Below are positions 25,995-33,697 of a DNA stretch of 55,715 nucleotides, in pieces; positions within the stretch are counted from its first letter, which is position 1, and each line of letters begins with the position of its first letter. The DNA is taken from positions 1 to 55,715 of the forward strand of contig DMXM01000016.1 of the NCBI GenBank assembly GCA_003482905.1, given 5' to 3'. The stretch is from Elusimicrobiota bacterium. Its GTDB lineage: Bacteria > Elusimicrobiota > Elusimicrobia > Elusimicrobiales > UBA9959. A model generated the notes under the pieces. The model ran no database searches. It worked only from the letters and a program-made list of their open reading frames with translations, and was not told the DNA's origin. Position numbers and translations under genes: made by a program.

Positions 25995-27955
25995 AATTCG
26001 ATAATACCGACAACCTGTGCGTCAACACCATCAGAACCCTCTCCATAGACATGGTCGGCCAGGCCGACAGCGGCCACCCCGGCCTGCCGCTGGGCGCGGC
26101 GCCGCTGGCTTACGCCGTGTGGGCCGGCCATCTTAAATTCGTCCCGTCCGACCCCCAGTGGTTCGACCGGGACCGCTTTGTGCTGTCGGCCGGGCATGGT
26201 TCCTCCATGCTTTATTCCATGCTGCACCTTTACGGCTACGGCCTTGAAATGAGCGACCTTAAAAAATTCCGCCAGCTCGACAGCCTTACCCCCGGCCACC
26301 CGGAATACGGCCACACCAAAGGCGTGGAAACCACCACCGGCCCGCTGGGACAGGGCTTTGCCAATGCCGTGGGCATGGCGCTGGCCGAGAAACTGGTAGC
26401 GGATAAACTCAACACGCCCGAATTCGCGCTGGTGGACCATTTCACCTATGTACTGTGCGGTGACGGGGACTTGATGGAAGGGCTCTCATACGAAGCGGCG
26501 TCGCTCGCCGGCACCATGAAGCTGGGCAAGCTTATCTGCCTCTATGATTCCAACGGCATCACCATAGAGGGCTCCACCGGCCTGGCCTTCACCGAGGACG
26601 TAAAAAAGCGCTTCCAGGCGCAGAATTGGCAGGTGATAGAAGTAGAGAACGGCAACGACCTGGACGAAATTGACGCCGCCATTAAAAAGGCCAAGCGCGA
26701 AACCGAAGCCCCCTCCATAATTATTGCCAGGACCCATATAGGTTTTGGCAGCCCCAAGCAGGACAAGAATTCCGTGCACGGCGAGCCCCTCAAGCCCGAG
26801 GAGATCCTGGCCACCAAGAAGGCGCTGGGCTGGCCTTCCACCGAACCTTTCTTTGTGCCCGAAGAGGCGCGCGCCCGCTTTACGGAACAGGCCGAAGCCG
26901 GCGAGAGGGACCGCAAGCGCTGGCTGAAGCTCTGGAAGAATTACGCCGAGACCATGCCCGAGAAGGCCGAGCTGGCCAAGGCCATGCTGGGCCGCGAAAT
27001 ACCGGAAAACCTGTTTAAACCCGACGCTACATTCTTCGACAAGCCCATGGCCACGCGCGAGGCCGGCGGCAAGGTGATCAACCTGCTGGCCGACGCCCTG
27101 CCGGGTTTTACCGGCGGCTCGGCCGACCTGGGCCCTTCCACCAAGACCGACTTCATTAAAGAGCCGGGGCGCACGCTGCACTTCGGCATACGCGAGCACG
27201 CCATGGGCGCCATCGTCAACGGTTTAGCGCTGCACGGCGGGCTGATACCTTTCGGCGCCACGTTCCTGGTGTTCTCGGACTATATGCGCCCGGCGCTGCG
27301 CCTGGCGGCGGTGATGCAGACGCCGGCGGTATTCGTATTCACGCACGACAGCGTGGGCGTGGGCGAGGACGGCCCCACCCACCAGCCCGTGGAACACCTG
27401 ATGAGCCTGCGCCTGATACCGGGCCTGCTGGTGCTGCGCCCGGCGGACGCATGGGAAACGCTTTACGCCTGGGAGCTGGCGGTGCGCTCCAAGCGGCCGG
27501 CCTGTATAGCGCTGTCGCGCCAGAAGCTGCCGCTGATGACGCAGTACCGCGAGAAAATGGCGGCCGGCCTTAAGCGCGGGGCCTACCTGCTGCGCGGTCC
27601 GTCCACGGTGCCGTCGATAGAGCTGATAGCTTCCGGCTCGGAAGTGCCCATGCTTTTTGAGGCCGCTGCGCTGCTGGAGAAGGACGGGATAGCGGCGCGC
27701 ATAATTTCGGTGCCTTCTTTCGAGCTTTTCCGCGAGCAGGACAAGGCCTACAGGGATTCCGTGTTCCTGCCAAACCTGCCCAAGCTGGCGGTGGAAGCCG
27801 GCCGCAGCATAGGCTGGACGGAACTTGTGGGGACCGAGGTGGAAACCATAGGAGTGGAGACTTTCGGCAAGTCGGCTCCGGCCGGCCAGGTGTACGCCGC
27901 TCTGGGCGTGACGCCGGAAAAAATAGCCGCCGCGGCCAGGAAGCTGGCAAAGTAA
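25991..27955 (+). CDS. tkt: Transketolase
   Basis: 654 residues, full length, from ATG 25991 (ATGA overlap with the NUDIX gene; the longer upstream frame lies inside that gene). The thiamine-diphosphate motif runs from CGDGDLMEG to the Asn about 28 residues on (LYDSNGITIEG). GQADSGHPGLPLGAAP, ETTTGPLGQGFANAVGMA, FGIREHAMGAIVNGLALHGG with the catalytic Glu, and THDSVGVGEDGPTHQPVEHL are all conserved. It moves two-carbon units between pentose, tetrose, triose and hexose phosphates. The genes for the oxidative pentose-phosphate branch follow directly, so this operon links the oxidative and non-oxidative parts. Confidence 0.96.
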   Translation: MKFDNTDNLCVNTIRTLSIDMVGQADSGHPGLPLGAAPLAYAVWAGHLKFVPSDPQWFDRDRFVLSAGHGSSMLYSMLHLYGYGLEMSDLKKFRQLDSLTPGHPEYGHTKGVETTTGPLGQGFANAVGMALAEKLVADKLNTPEFALVDHFTYVLCGDGDLMEGLSYEAASLAGTMKLGKLICLYDSNGITIEGSTGLAFTEDVKKRFQAQNWQVIEVENGNDLDEIDAAIKKAKRETEAPSIIIARTHIGFGSPKQDKNSVHGEPLKPEEILATKKALGWPSTEPFFVPEEARARFTEQAEAGERDRKRWLKLWKNYAETMPEKAELAKAMLGREIPENLFKPDATFFDKPMATREAGGKVINLLADALPGFTGGSADLGPSTKTDFIKEPGRTLHFGIREHAMGAIVNGLALHGGLIPFGATFLVFSDYMRPALRLAAVMQTPAVFVFTHDSVGVGEDGPTHQPVEHLMSLRLIPGLLVLRPADAWETLYAWELAVRSKRPACIALSRQKLPLMTQYREKMAAGLKRGAYLLRGPSTVPSIELIASGSEVPMLFEAAALLEKDGIAARIISVPSFELFREQDKAYRDSVFLPNLPKLAVEAGRSIGWTELVGTEVETIGVETFGKSAPAGQVYAALGVTPEKIAAAARKLAK

Positions 27956-27966
27956 TCTCGCCGCTG

Positions 27967-28176
27967 CGCGTCTTTGCCAGTAAACGCGAGATGTGAAGTC
28001 GGGAAAGGCCAAGGGGACCGGAACGCAAAAACAGGGTCAAGAAAGTGTCGCTTCGCTCCACACGCACACCGTGCTCGCCCTTCCCCGCCTCGCCCTCCGC
28101 GCTTACGTAAGCGTCGGGCTCCGGCAGGGTTTTGCTTATCCGGTCCCCTCGTCCTTTACCTCCAGGCAAAGACGCG
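27967..28176 (+). repeat. Outer inverted-repeat element enclosing the GGGGAC element, copy A
   Basis: Perfect 12-bp arms CGCGTCTTTGCC (27967-27978) and GGCAAAGACGCG (28165-28176) enclose the 138-bp element at 28012-28149. The 9-bp arm core GTCTTTGCC/GGCAAAGAC is shared with the element at 47099-47298. The whole tkt-gnd spacer (27956-28208) is occupied by this structure and has no gene. Confidence 0.6.
28012..28149 (+). repeat. Dispersed structured repeat, copy A (AGGGGACCGG ends)
   Basis: 138 bp bounded by the perfect inverted repeat AGGGGACCGG (28012-28021) and CCGGTCCCCT (28140-28149). Positions 28027-28092 are identical over 66 bp to 46963-47028. An internal palindrome CGCTTACGTAAGCG (28100-28113) follows, then CTCCGGCAGGGTTTT shared with copy B. 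It could be a non-autonomous mobile element or a structured RNA; no transposase is nearby. Confidence 0.75.
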
Positions 28177-28208
28177 GGAGATCGCTCGGTTTTCAGGGGG
28201 ATAATATT

Positions 28209-29111
28209 ATGAATTCGATCGCTATTGCGGGGATGGGGCGGATGGGGGCCAACATGGCGCTGCGCCTGGCCGCCAAGGGGATCACGCCGGTGGTGTGGAA
28301 CCGCACGCCGGAGAAGGCCGCGGCCCTCGCCGGCCGCGGCGCGGTGCCCGCCGCCACGCTCACCGAGCTTGCCTCAAAACTGAAAGCCCCGCGCGTAGTG
28401 TGGATGATGCTGCCCGCCGGCGGCCCTACCGAGGAACTTTTCATCGGCCTGCTGTCGCTGCTGCAGAAAGGCGACCTTATCATAGACGGCGCCAACGGCA
28501 ACTGGAACGACGCCGTCCGCCGGGCCAAGAAGGCCGCGGACAACGGCATAGATTTCCTGGACGCCGGCGTCTCCGGCGGCATCTGGGGCCTGGAGAAGGG
28601 CTACTGCATAATGACGGGCGGGCCCAAAGCCTCTTTCGAGAAAGCGGAACCTTTTATAAAGGCCCTGTGCCAGGAGGGCGGCTATATGCATTGCGGCGGC
28701 CCCGGCGCCGGGCATTTCACCAAGATGGTGCATAACGGTATTGAATACGCCCTGATGGAAGCCTACGGCGAGGGTTTCGAACTGCTCAAGGCCTCCCCCT
28801 TCGGCGGCATGGACATGGCCTCGGTGGCCGCCATGTGGAACCGCGGCAGCGTTATCCGCTCCTGGCTGCTGGAACTGGCGCAGAACGCTTTCGACAAAGA
28901 CCCAAAACTGGAAAGGGTGGAAGGCGTAGTGCCGGACTCGGGCGAAGGCCGCTGGACGGTGGAGGAGGCCGCGCGCCTGGGCGTGCCGCTGCCGGCTATT
29001 TCAGTCTCCCTTTTCAAACGGTTCCGGTCGCAGATGAAGGACGATTTCGGCGACAGGCTTTCGGCCGCGCTGCGCCGCGAGTTCGGCGGCCACGAAGTAA
29101 AAGGAAAATAG
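28209..29111 (+). CDS. gnd: 6-phosphogluconate dehydrogenase (decarboxylating), short form
   Basis: 300 residues, the short Gnd/YqeC-type length, from ATG 28209 with GGGGG 9 nt upstream; the open frame extends back into the repeat but that part is not genic. Rossmann motif GMGRMGANMALRLAAKG, then VVWNRTPEKA, where Asn-Arg-Thr suggests NADP. DGANGNWNDAVRRAK, DAGVSGGIWGLEKGYCIMTG and the catalytic Lys/Asn/Glu segment FTKMVHNGIEYALMEAYGEG are intact. It oxidises 6-phosphogluconate to ribulose 5-phosphate plus CO2. It is followed by zwf and pgl, giving all three oxidative pentose-phosphate enzymes in a row. Confidence 0.95.
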   Translation: MNSIAIAGMGRMGANMALRLAAKGITPVVWNRTPEKAAALAGRGAVPAATLTELASKLKAPRVVWMMLPAGGPTEELFIGLLSLLQKGDLIIDGANGNWNDAVRRAKKAADNGIDFLDAGVSGGIWGLEKGYCIMTGGPKASFEKAEPFIKALCQEGGYMHCGGPGAGHFTKMVHNGIEYALMEAYGEGFELLKASPFGGMDMASVAAMWNRGSVIRSWLLELAQNAFDKDPKLERVEGVVPDSGEGRWTVEEAARLGVPLPAISVSLFKRFRSQMKDDFGDRLSAALRREFGGHEVKGK

Positions 29112-29142
29112 GAACGCTCCGCGGGGTTCGGGACACATATTT

Positions 29143-30633
29143 ATGACTGAAACACTGGGCTTCTGCCAGGAAATGCGGCCGGAGAGCTGCGGCTTCGTCC
29201 TGTTCGGCGCCACCGGGGACCTGGCCGCCAGGAAGATAATCCCCGCGCTCTTCGGTTTGTGCGACAAAGGACTCGCGCCCAGGAATTTTTATATGGTGCT
29301 GGCGGCGCGTACGCCCATGGACCGCGGCGCGCTGGAGGCCCGCCTCCGGGATTCGGTAACAAAGGCGGGCTTTACCCCCGCCCCCGACGTGTTCGGCGCT
29401 TTTCTGGAACGCCTGGAATATATCACGGCGGATTATGACAGCGACGGCTTCTACGGGCACCTGGCCGACCGCCTGGCGGCGCTGGACGGGAAGACCGGCG
29501 TAAACAGGAAACACCTTTTCTATCTGGCCACCCCGCCGGCGGCCTTCCAGCCGATAACCGCCAGGCTGAAGACCTCCGGCCTGCTATTCGACCCGAAGGA
29601 CTGCGCCTGCTGGTCCAGGATAATCATTGAAAAACCCTACGGCTCCAGCCTGGAGAACGCGGTGGCCCTGGACGCGGGCCTGAAGCTTGCCGCGCCGGAA
29701 TCCCAGGTGTACCGCATAGATCATTTCACCGGCAAGGAAACAGTGCAGAACGTGCTGGCGCTGCGCTCGGCCAACGCCGTGTTCGAAGGCACCTGGAACA
29801 GCGGGTTCGTGGACCACGTGCAGATAACCGTCTTCGAGGAACTGGGCTTGGAGGGCCGCGCCGCTTTCTTCGAGCGCATGGGCCTGGCCAGGGACATGAT
29901 GAGCCATATCCTGCAGCTGGCCGCCATTACAGCCATGGACCTGCCGCCCACATTCAGGGACACGGATTTCAAAGCCGAAAAAAAACGTTTTTTCAAAAGC
30001 ATAAACCCGATGACCCGGGACGAGGTAACGCGCCGTACGGTGCGCGGCCAATACGCCGGCTACCACGGCGAGCCGGGGGTGGCCGCGGATTCCGCCGAAG
30101 AGACCTTCCTCGCTTTTAAATTCCAGGTGGACAACGACCGCTGGCGCGGCGTGCCCTTCTACGTAAGGGCGGGCAAAAAGGCCGGCGGCAAAAAGACAAG
30201 GATAGACCTGGTCTATAAAAAACCGGACCATGGCATATTCAAGCACATAGACATCGGCTACCCCAATGTTTTCTCCTTCCTCATACAGCCGGAGGAGAAA
30301 GTCTCATTTTCGCTTATCAGCAAGCACCCGGGGCCAAAACTCTGCTTTACGCCGCGCACCATGGGCCTGGACTACCTTGCGGAGGGCCAGGAGGCGGCCG
30401 GCTACCCTACGGATTATGAACGCCTGCTGATAGAGGCCATGTCCGGAGACCAGACACTTTTCTTAAGCTCGTACGAGATAGCCTTTATGTGGGAATTCCT
30501 GTCCCCCATGCTGGAAGCCTGGACCGCGGCCCCGCAGGCTTGCCCCCTGCACGCCTACGCGGACGGAGCCCCCGGCCCGGCCGCGGCGCGGGAGCTGATA
30601 GAAAAAGACGGACGGTCCTGGATACAACTATGA
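29143..30633 (+). CDS. zwf: Glucose-6-phosphate 1-dehydrogenase
   Basis: 496 residues. The N-terminal coenzyme motif is FGATGDLAARKIIPALF; the active site RIDHFTGKETVQN contains the catalytic His and the glucose-6-phosphate Lys; EKPYGSS is the conserved EKPxG segment. It oxidises glucose 6-phosphate to 6-phosphogluconolactone with NADP or NAD, entering the pentose phosphate pathway. The stop overlaps the pgl start as ATGA, so the lactonase that hydrolyses its product is co-translated. It lies 31 nt downstream of gnd. Confidence 0.96.
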   Translation: MTETLGFCQEMRPESCGFVLFGATGDLAARKIIPALFGLCDKGLAPRNFYMVLAARTPMDRGALEARLRDSVTKAGFTPAPDVFGAFLERLEYITADYDSDGFYGHLADRLAALDGKTGVNRKHLFYLATPPAAFQPITARLKTSGLLFDPKDCACWSRIIIEKPYGSSLENAVALDAGLKLAAPESQVYRIDHFTGKETVQNVLALRSANAVFEGTWNSGFVDHVQITVFEELGLEGRAAFFERMGLARDMMSHILQLAAITAMDLPPTFRDTDFKAEKKRFFKSINPMTRDEVTRRTVRGQYAGYHGEPGVAADSAEETFLAFKFQVDNDRWRGVPFYVRAGKKAGGKKTRIDLVYKKPDHGIFKHIDIGYPNVFSFLIQPEEKVSFSLISKHPGPKLCFTPRTMGLDYLAEGQEAAGYPTDYERLLIEAMSGDQTLFLSSYEIAFMWEFLSPMLEAWTAAPQACPLHAYADGAPGPAAARELIEKDGRSWIQL

Positions 30634-31292
30634 AAAACCGCTCAGCCAGAAAATTCAAAACCGGCGAGGCCATGGCCGGATTCGCCGCCGGCCTCTTCGA
30701 AAAAGCGCTGACAAAAAAGAACGGCAAGTTTACCGTCGCTCTTTCCGGCGGCAGAACGCCGGCCCTGCTGTTCAAAAAACTCGCCGCCATGCCGCTGCCC
30801 TGGGACAGGGTGATATTTTTCCTGGCCGACGAGCGCCTTGTGCCGGTCTCTTCCCGCGACAGCAATTTCGGAACGGCGCGCCGGGCCTTGTTCTCTAAAA
30901 TAAAGATCCCGCCCGCCAACCTCCGCCCGGTAAAGACCGCGGCCTCCTATGAAAGGGAGCTGTTGAGCGAAACGGCGCCCTCCAACAGGCTGGATTTTGT
31001 TTTCCTCGGCCTGGGGGCGGACGGTCATACGGCCTCCATTTTCCCGGGGTCCGCCGCCGAGAAAAGCGAGAAGCTGGCCCTGGCCATCACCGCGCCGCGC
31101 GGCGTCAGGCCGGAACACAGGCTGACCCTGACACCCAAGGCCCTGGAGCGCGCCCGCACCGTAGTGATGATGGCGGCGGGTCCGGCCAAAAAGAAAGTTT
31201 TTGAACTGGCCGTACGCGGCGACAAGAAGATCCCGGCCGGGCGCCTGGCCCCCCGGGGGGAATTTCACCTGCTTTTTGCGGAGAAGGAATGA
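30630..31292 (+). CDS. pgl: 6-phosphogluconolactonase
   Basis: 220 residues from ATG 30630 (ATGA overlap with zwf). DevB/Pgl type: FTVALSGGRTPALLFKKLA, FFLADERLVPVSSRDSNFG and the catalytic loop LGLGADGHTASIFPGS. It hydrolyses 6-phosphogluconolactone to 6-phosphogluconate in the cytoplasm, between the Zwf and Gnd steps. The coding region ends 9 bases before a large palindrome (31301-31365) that separates it from convergent lptG. It is the last gene of the NUDIX-tkt-gnd-zwf-pgl run. Confidence 0.95.
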   Translation: MKNRSARKFKTGEAMAGFAAGLFEKALTKKNGKFTVALSGGRTPALLFKKLAAMPLPWDRVIFFLADERLVPVSSRDSNFGTARRALFSKIKIPPANLRPVKTAASYERELLSETAPSNRLDFVFLGLGADGHTASIFPGSAAEKSEKLALAITAPRGVRPEHRLTLTPKALERARTVVMMAAGPAKKKVFELAVRGDKKIPAGRLAPRGEFHLLFAEKE

Positions 31293-31300
31293 GCCTTCGG

Positions 31301-31365
31301 TAGGGGACGCTGCTTACTTTCTTACTTATTTATAAAATAAGTAAGAAAGTAAGCAGCGTCCCCTA
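31301..31365. repeat. Near-perfect 65-bp palindrome with GGGGAC ends
   Basis: Arms of 31 bp (31301-31331 and 31335-31365) pair perfectly around a 3-nt loop. The left arm begins TAGGGGACGCTGCTTACTTT. Its right end includes the stop codon of lptG (31363-31365). It sits between convergent pgl and lptG, so its transcript would fold as a hairpin in either direction and could end both mRNAs. The GGGGAC termini match those of the two 138-bp repeats, suggesting a common family. Confidence 0.85.
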
Positions 31366-32451
31366 AATGGCGCGGGCGCGTTTCAGGCCCCAGAGGGAGG
31401 CCAGCGCGAATATAACTACGGGGGCGAGGCCCGCGGCCGCGGCGGGGATGACCTCGGCGTTGCCGGCTTCCTGGGTCATTATTATCACCGCCCAGAAAAA
31501 GAAACCAAAACCCAGCGCCAGGCCGAAGCTGAAGAATTTATTGTTCTTGCGCATCAGCAGCACCATGGCCGCGCCGATAAGCGCCATGGCAGGGTTGGCC
31601 AGCGGGGCGGCCAGTTTCACCCACAGCAGCGTGCGCTCGGCCGCCGCAGGCGCGCCCACGGCGTTAAGGCGCCGCAGGCGCCGCAGCACGTCCAGCGCGG
31701 AGACGCCTTCCGGCACCAGTTTTTCCAGCACCAGGTTCTCGGGAGGCACGGAGATGGCGGACCGGTATTCGGCGAAGCGCTTTGTTTCCGGTTTAAGGTC
31801 ACCGTCGTAATTTATAGTAACGCCGTCGTGGAATATCCAGAGGCTGGCGGCCTCGTCCCAATGCGCCCAGGCGGCGTTGACCTCGACGAAGAGCCGCCCC
31901 TCTTTGTAGGTGTTCACGATAACGCGCTGCATGTTCTTCTGACGGCCGTCGAAGATGTGCGCCGTCACGAAAGTCTCGCCGCCGGCGAAGAAAGAGACGT
32001 CCTTCTTAACCACCCGCCGCCAGTCCTCGCGGCCGCGCAGTTTTTCCTCGAACAGGTACTCGGAGCGGATGAACAGGTCCGGAGCCGCCGTCTCCTGCAG
32101 CACGAACTGGCCCGCCCCAGCCACAAAGGCGCAGGCGAGCAGCGGCTTTATCATGTCGAAAGGCCGCCAGCCGCCGGCAAGCCCCGCCTTCCACTCCCCT
32201 TTGGCCATCATCCCGCCCAGCGCGAACAGCACGGCCATAAGCGTGGCGATAGGCGTCATTTTGACTATAAAATAAGGCGTCTGGTAGACGACGTAGCGCG
32301 CGAATATGCCGGCGCCGGCGCCGCTTTTAAGAAAAAAATTAAGGTTGTCGAAAAGGCTGCCGAACAGCAGCAGCAGGCAGAACACGCCCAGGCCGAAGCC
32401 GAAAGGGCCCCAGAAACCGCGCGCGATGTACCTGTAGAATATTTTTTTCAT
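31363..32451 (-). CDS. lptG: LPS export permease, LptF/LptG family (second of pair)
   Basis: 362 residues. Three N-terminal hydrophobic helices (GPFGFGLGVFCLLLLFGSLF; TPIATLMAVLFALGGMMAKG) and three C-terminal helices flank a periplasmic beta-jellyroll of about 150 residues, the LptF/G architecture. With LptB and LptC this permease extracts lipopolysaccharide from the inner membrane and hands it to the Lpt bridge. It starts 1 nt after the sister gene's stop, so the heterodimer subunits are made together. The F/G labels follow gene order and are interchangeable. The stop codon lies within the palindrome at 31301-31365. Confidence 0.85.
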   Translation of the reverse strand: MKKIFYRYIARGFWGPFGFGLGVFCLLLLFGSLFDNLNFFLKSGAGAGIFARYVVYQTPYFIVKMTPIATLMAVLFALGGMMAKGEWKAGLAGGWRPFDMIKPLLACAFVAGAGQFVLQETAAPDLFIRSEYLFEEKLRGREDWRRVVKKDVSFFAGGETFVTAHIFDGRQKNMQRVIVNTYKEGRLFVEVNAAWAHWDEAASLWIFHDGVTINYDGDLKPETKRFAEYRSAISVPPENLVLEKLVPEGVSALDVLRRLRRLNAVGAPAAAERTLLWVKLAAPLANPAMALIGAAMVLLMRKNNKFFSFGLALGFGFFFWAVIIMTQEAGNAEVIPAAAAGLAPVVIFALASLWGLKRARAI

Positions 32452-32452
32452 G

Positions 32453-33565
32453 TCATTTCGCGTGCAGCCGGCGCTTCCACAGCCAGACGCCGGCCAGGCC
32501 CGTCAGCAGGGCCGGGGCGAACACGGCCCACGGGAACAGCACGCCGTATTTGCGGGCCAGCACCATGCCGGTGATGGTCAGGCCGTAATAGAAGAATATT
32601 ATCAGCAGGGTCAGGCCGAAACCCACGGAACGCCCGCGCTTGTCCAGCGCCACGCCGAGCGGCGCGCCCACCAGGAAGAAAACCAGCGGCGCCAGCGCCA
32701 GCGCGAAGCGGGACGCCGCCTCTATGCGGTACTTGGCCGCTATCTGCTGGTCGGGGATGCCTTCCCGCAGCCTGGCGAGCAGCCCGGGAGTTGAGATCTC
32801 CCGCTGGTTAAGGCGCCTCAAAGCCGAGCTCTGGGAGAAGAACGGCAGCATGGTCTTATAAGAGGAGAAGCGGCCGTAGAGGATCTTTTCCGGGTTTTCG
32901 CAGTCGGTCTGGCTGAACTGGCCGCTGGCCAGCTCCAGCTCCATGCCGCGCTCGCGCAGCACGCTGTAGCGGCCGTCGGAAGCGTTGATCTTGGTGACAA
33001 AGGCGGGGGCGTCGCCCTTGTTTATCCGCCGCACCAGTTTCACGCCGCGCATGTCGCCGGTAAGGCCGTTGACCTGGCCCGCGTAAAGCACCCAGTCCGA
33101 GATATTCTGAAAAGTGCGCGGTTTGAGCTCTATCTTGGTGACGCGGTTCAGCATGGAAACCGTGTAGTCCGTGGAGCGCTTCATGGCCTTGGGCCCCAGC
33201 CAGTTATTGACCACCAGCAGGAAGAGCGAGGCCGCCACCGAGGCCCAAAAAACCGAATAAAGAATATTGTAAAAAGAAAAGCCACCCGCCCGCAGGGCTA
33301 TTATCTCGCCGTCCTGGGATAACTGGCCCAGGCTGAGCAGCATGGCGAGAAGAAAGGCCAGCGGCAGGGAGGTGGCCACGATATTGGGCAGGAGAAAGAC
33401 TATGCTTTTGACCAGAAAGTAAAAGGAAAAACCGGCCAGCACGCCCTGGTTTATTATCTGCACGAAGTTCAGCATCACCAAGAGCGACACGAAGACAAAA
33501 AGGGAGAGGCCCAGGAATTTGGCGAAGACCTTCAGCAGGTAAAGTCTGACTATAGGCACGGACAT
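32453..33565 (-). CDS. lptF: LPS export permease, LptF/LptG family (first of pair)
   Basis: 370 residues: FLGLSLFVFVSLLVMLNFVQ and LPLAFLLAMLLSLGQLSQDGE form the N-terminal helices, the latter ending in the family's conserved cytoplasmic coupling loop (QDGEIIALRAGG). The jellyroll occupies about 130-260, and three C-terminal helices include FALALAPLVFFLVGAPLGVA. It pairs with the adjacent gene as the LptFG transporter core. A TATAAT box lies 11 bases before the ATG, so the mRNA leader is very short. It is divergent from the SprA-like gene. Confidence 0.88.
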   Translation of the reverse strand: MSVPIVRLYLLKVFAKFLGLSLFVFVSLLVMLNFVQIINQGVLAGFSFYFLVKSIVFLLPNIVATSLPLAFLLAMLLSLGQLSQDGEIIALRAGGFSFYNILYSVFWASVAASLFLLVVNNWLGPKAMKRSTDYTVSMLNRVTKIELKPRTFQNISDWVLYAGQVNGLTGDMRGVKLVRRINKGDAPAFVTKINASDGRYSVLRERGMELELASGQFSQTDCENPEKILYGRFSSYKTMLPFFSQSSALRRLNQREISTPGLLARLREGIPDQQIAAKYRIEAASRFALALAPLVFFLVGAPLGVALDKRGRSVGFGLTLLIIFFYYGLTITGMVLARKYGVLFPWAVFAPALLTGLAGVWLWKRRLHAK

Positions 33566-33576
33566 TTATTTATTCT

Positions 33577-33582
33577 ATTATA
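33577..33582 (-). promoter_or_regulatory. Candidate -10 box for lptFG
   Basis: TATAAT on the minus strand, 11 bases from the lptF ATG at 33565. No SD lies between them (the sequence is AGAATAAATAA), consistent with a near-leaderless transcript. Confidence 0.4.
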
Positions 33583-33600
33583 TATCGGCGGGAAGACCAA

Positions 33601-33690
33601 GGCCGGGCCTCGCTGGAGACCCGGCCTTTTCTTCCGGTGTTGTTCCTGCTTGCCCGGAAAAACCGGGCCGGGTTATGATTTTATTTTTTT
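33601..33690 (+). promoter_or_regulatory. Two-hairpin leader upstream of the SprA-like gene
   Basis: Hairpin 1: GGCCGGG (33601-33607) pairs with CCCGGCC (33620-33626), followed by TTTTCTT. Hairpin 2: GCCCGG (33652-33657) pairs with CCGGGC (33663-33668), followed after 3 bases by a T-rich run ending in TTTTTTT (33684-33690). Both look like intrinsic terminators on the plus strand although no gene precedes them on that strand. An attenuator-like leader for the 5.4-kb gene that begins 8 bases later is possible. Confidence 0.4.
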
Positions 33691-33697
33691 ATATAAC

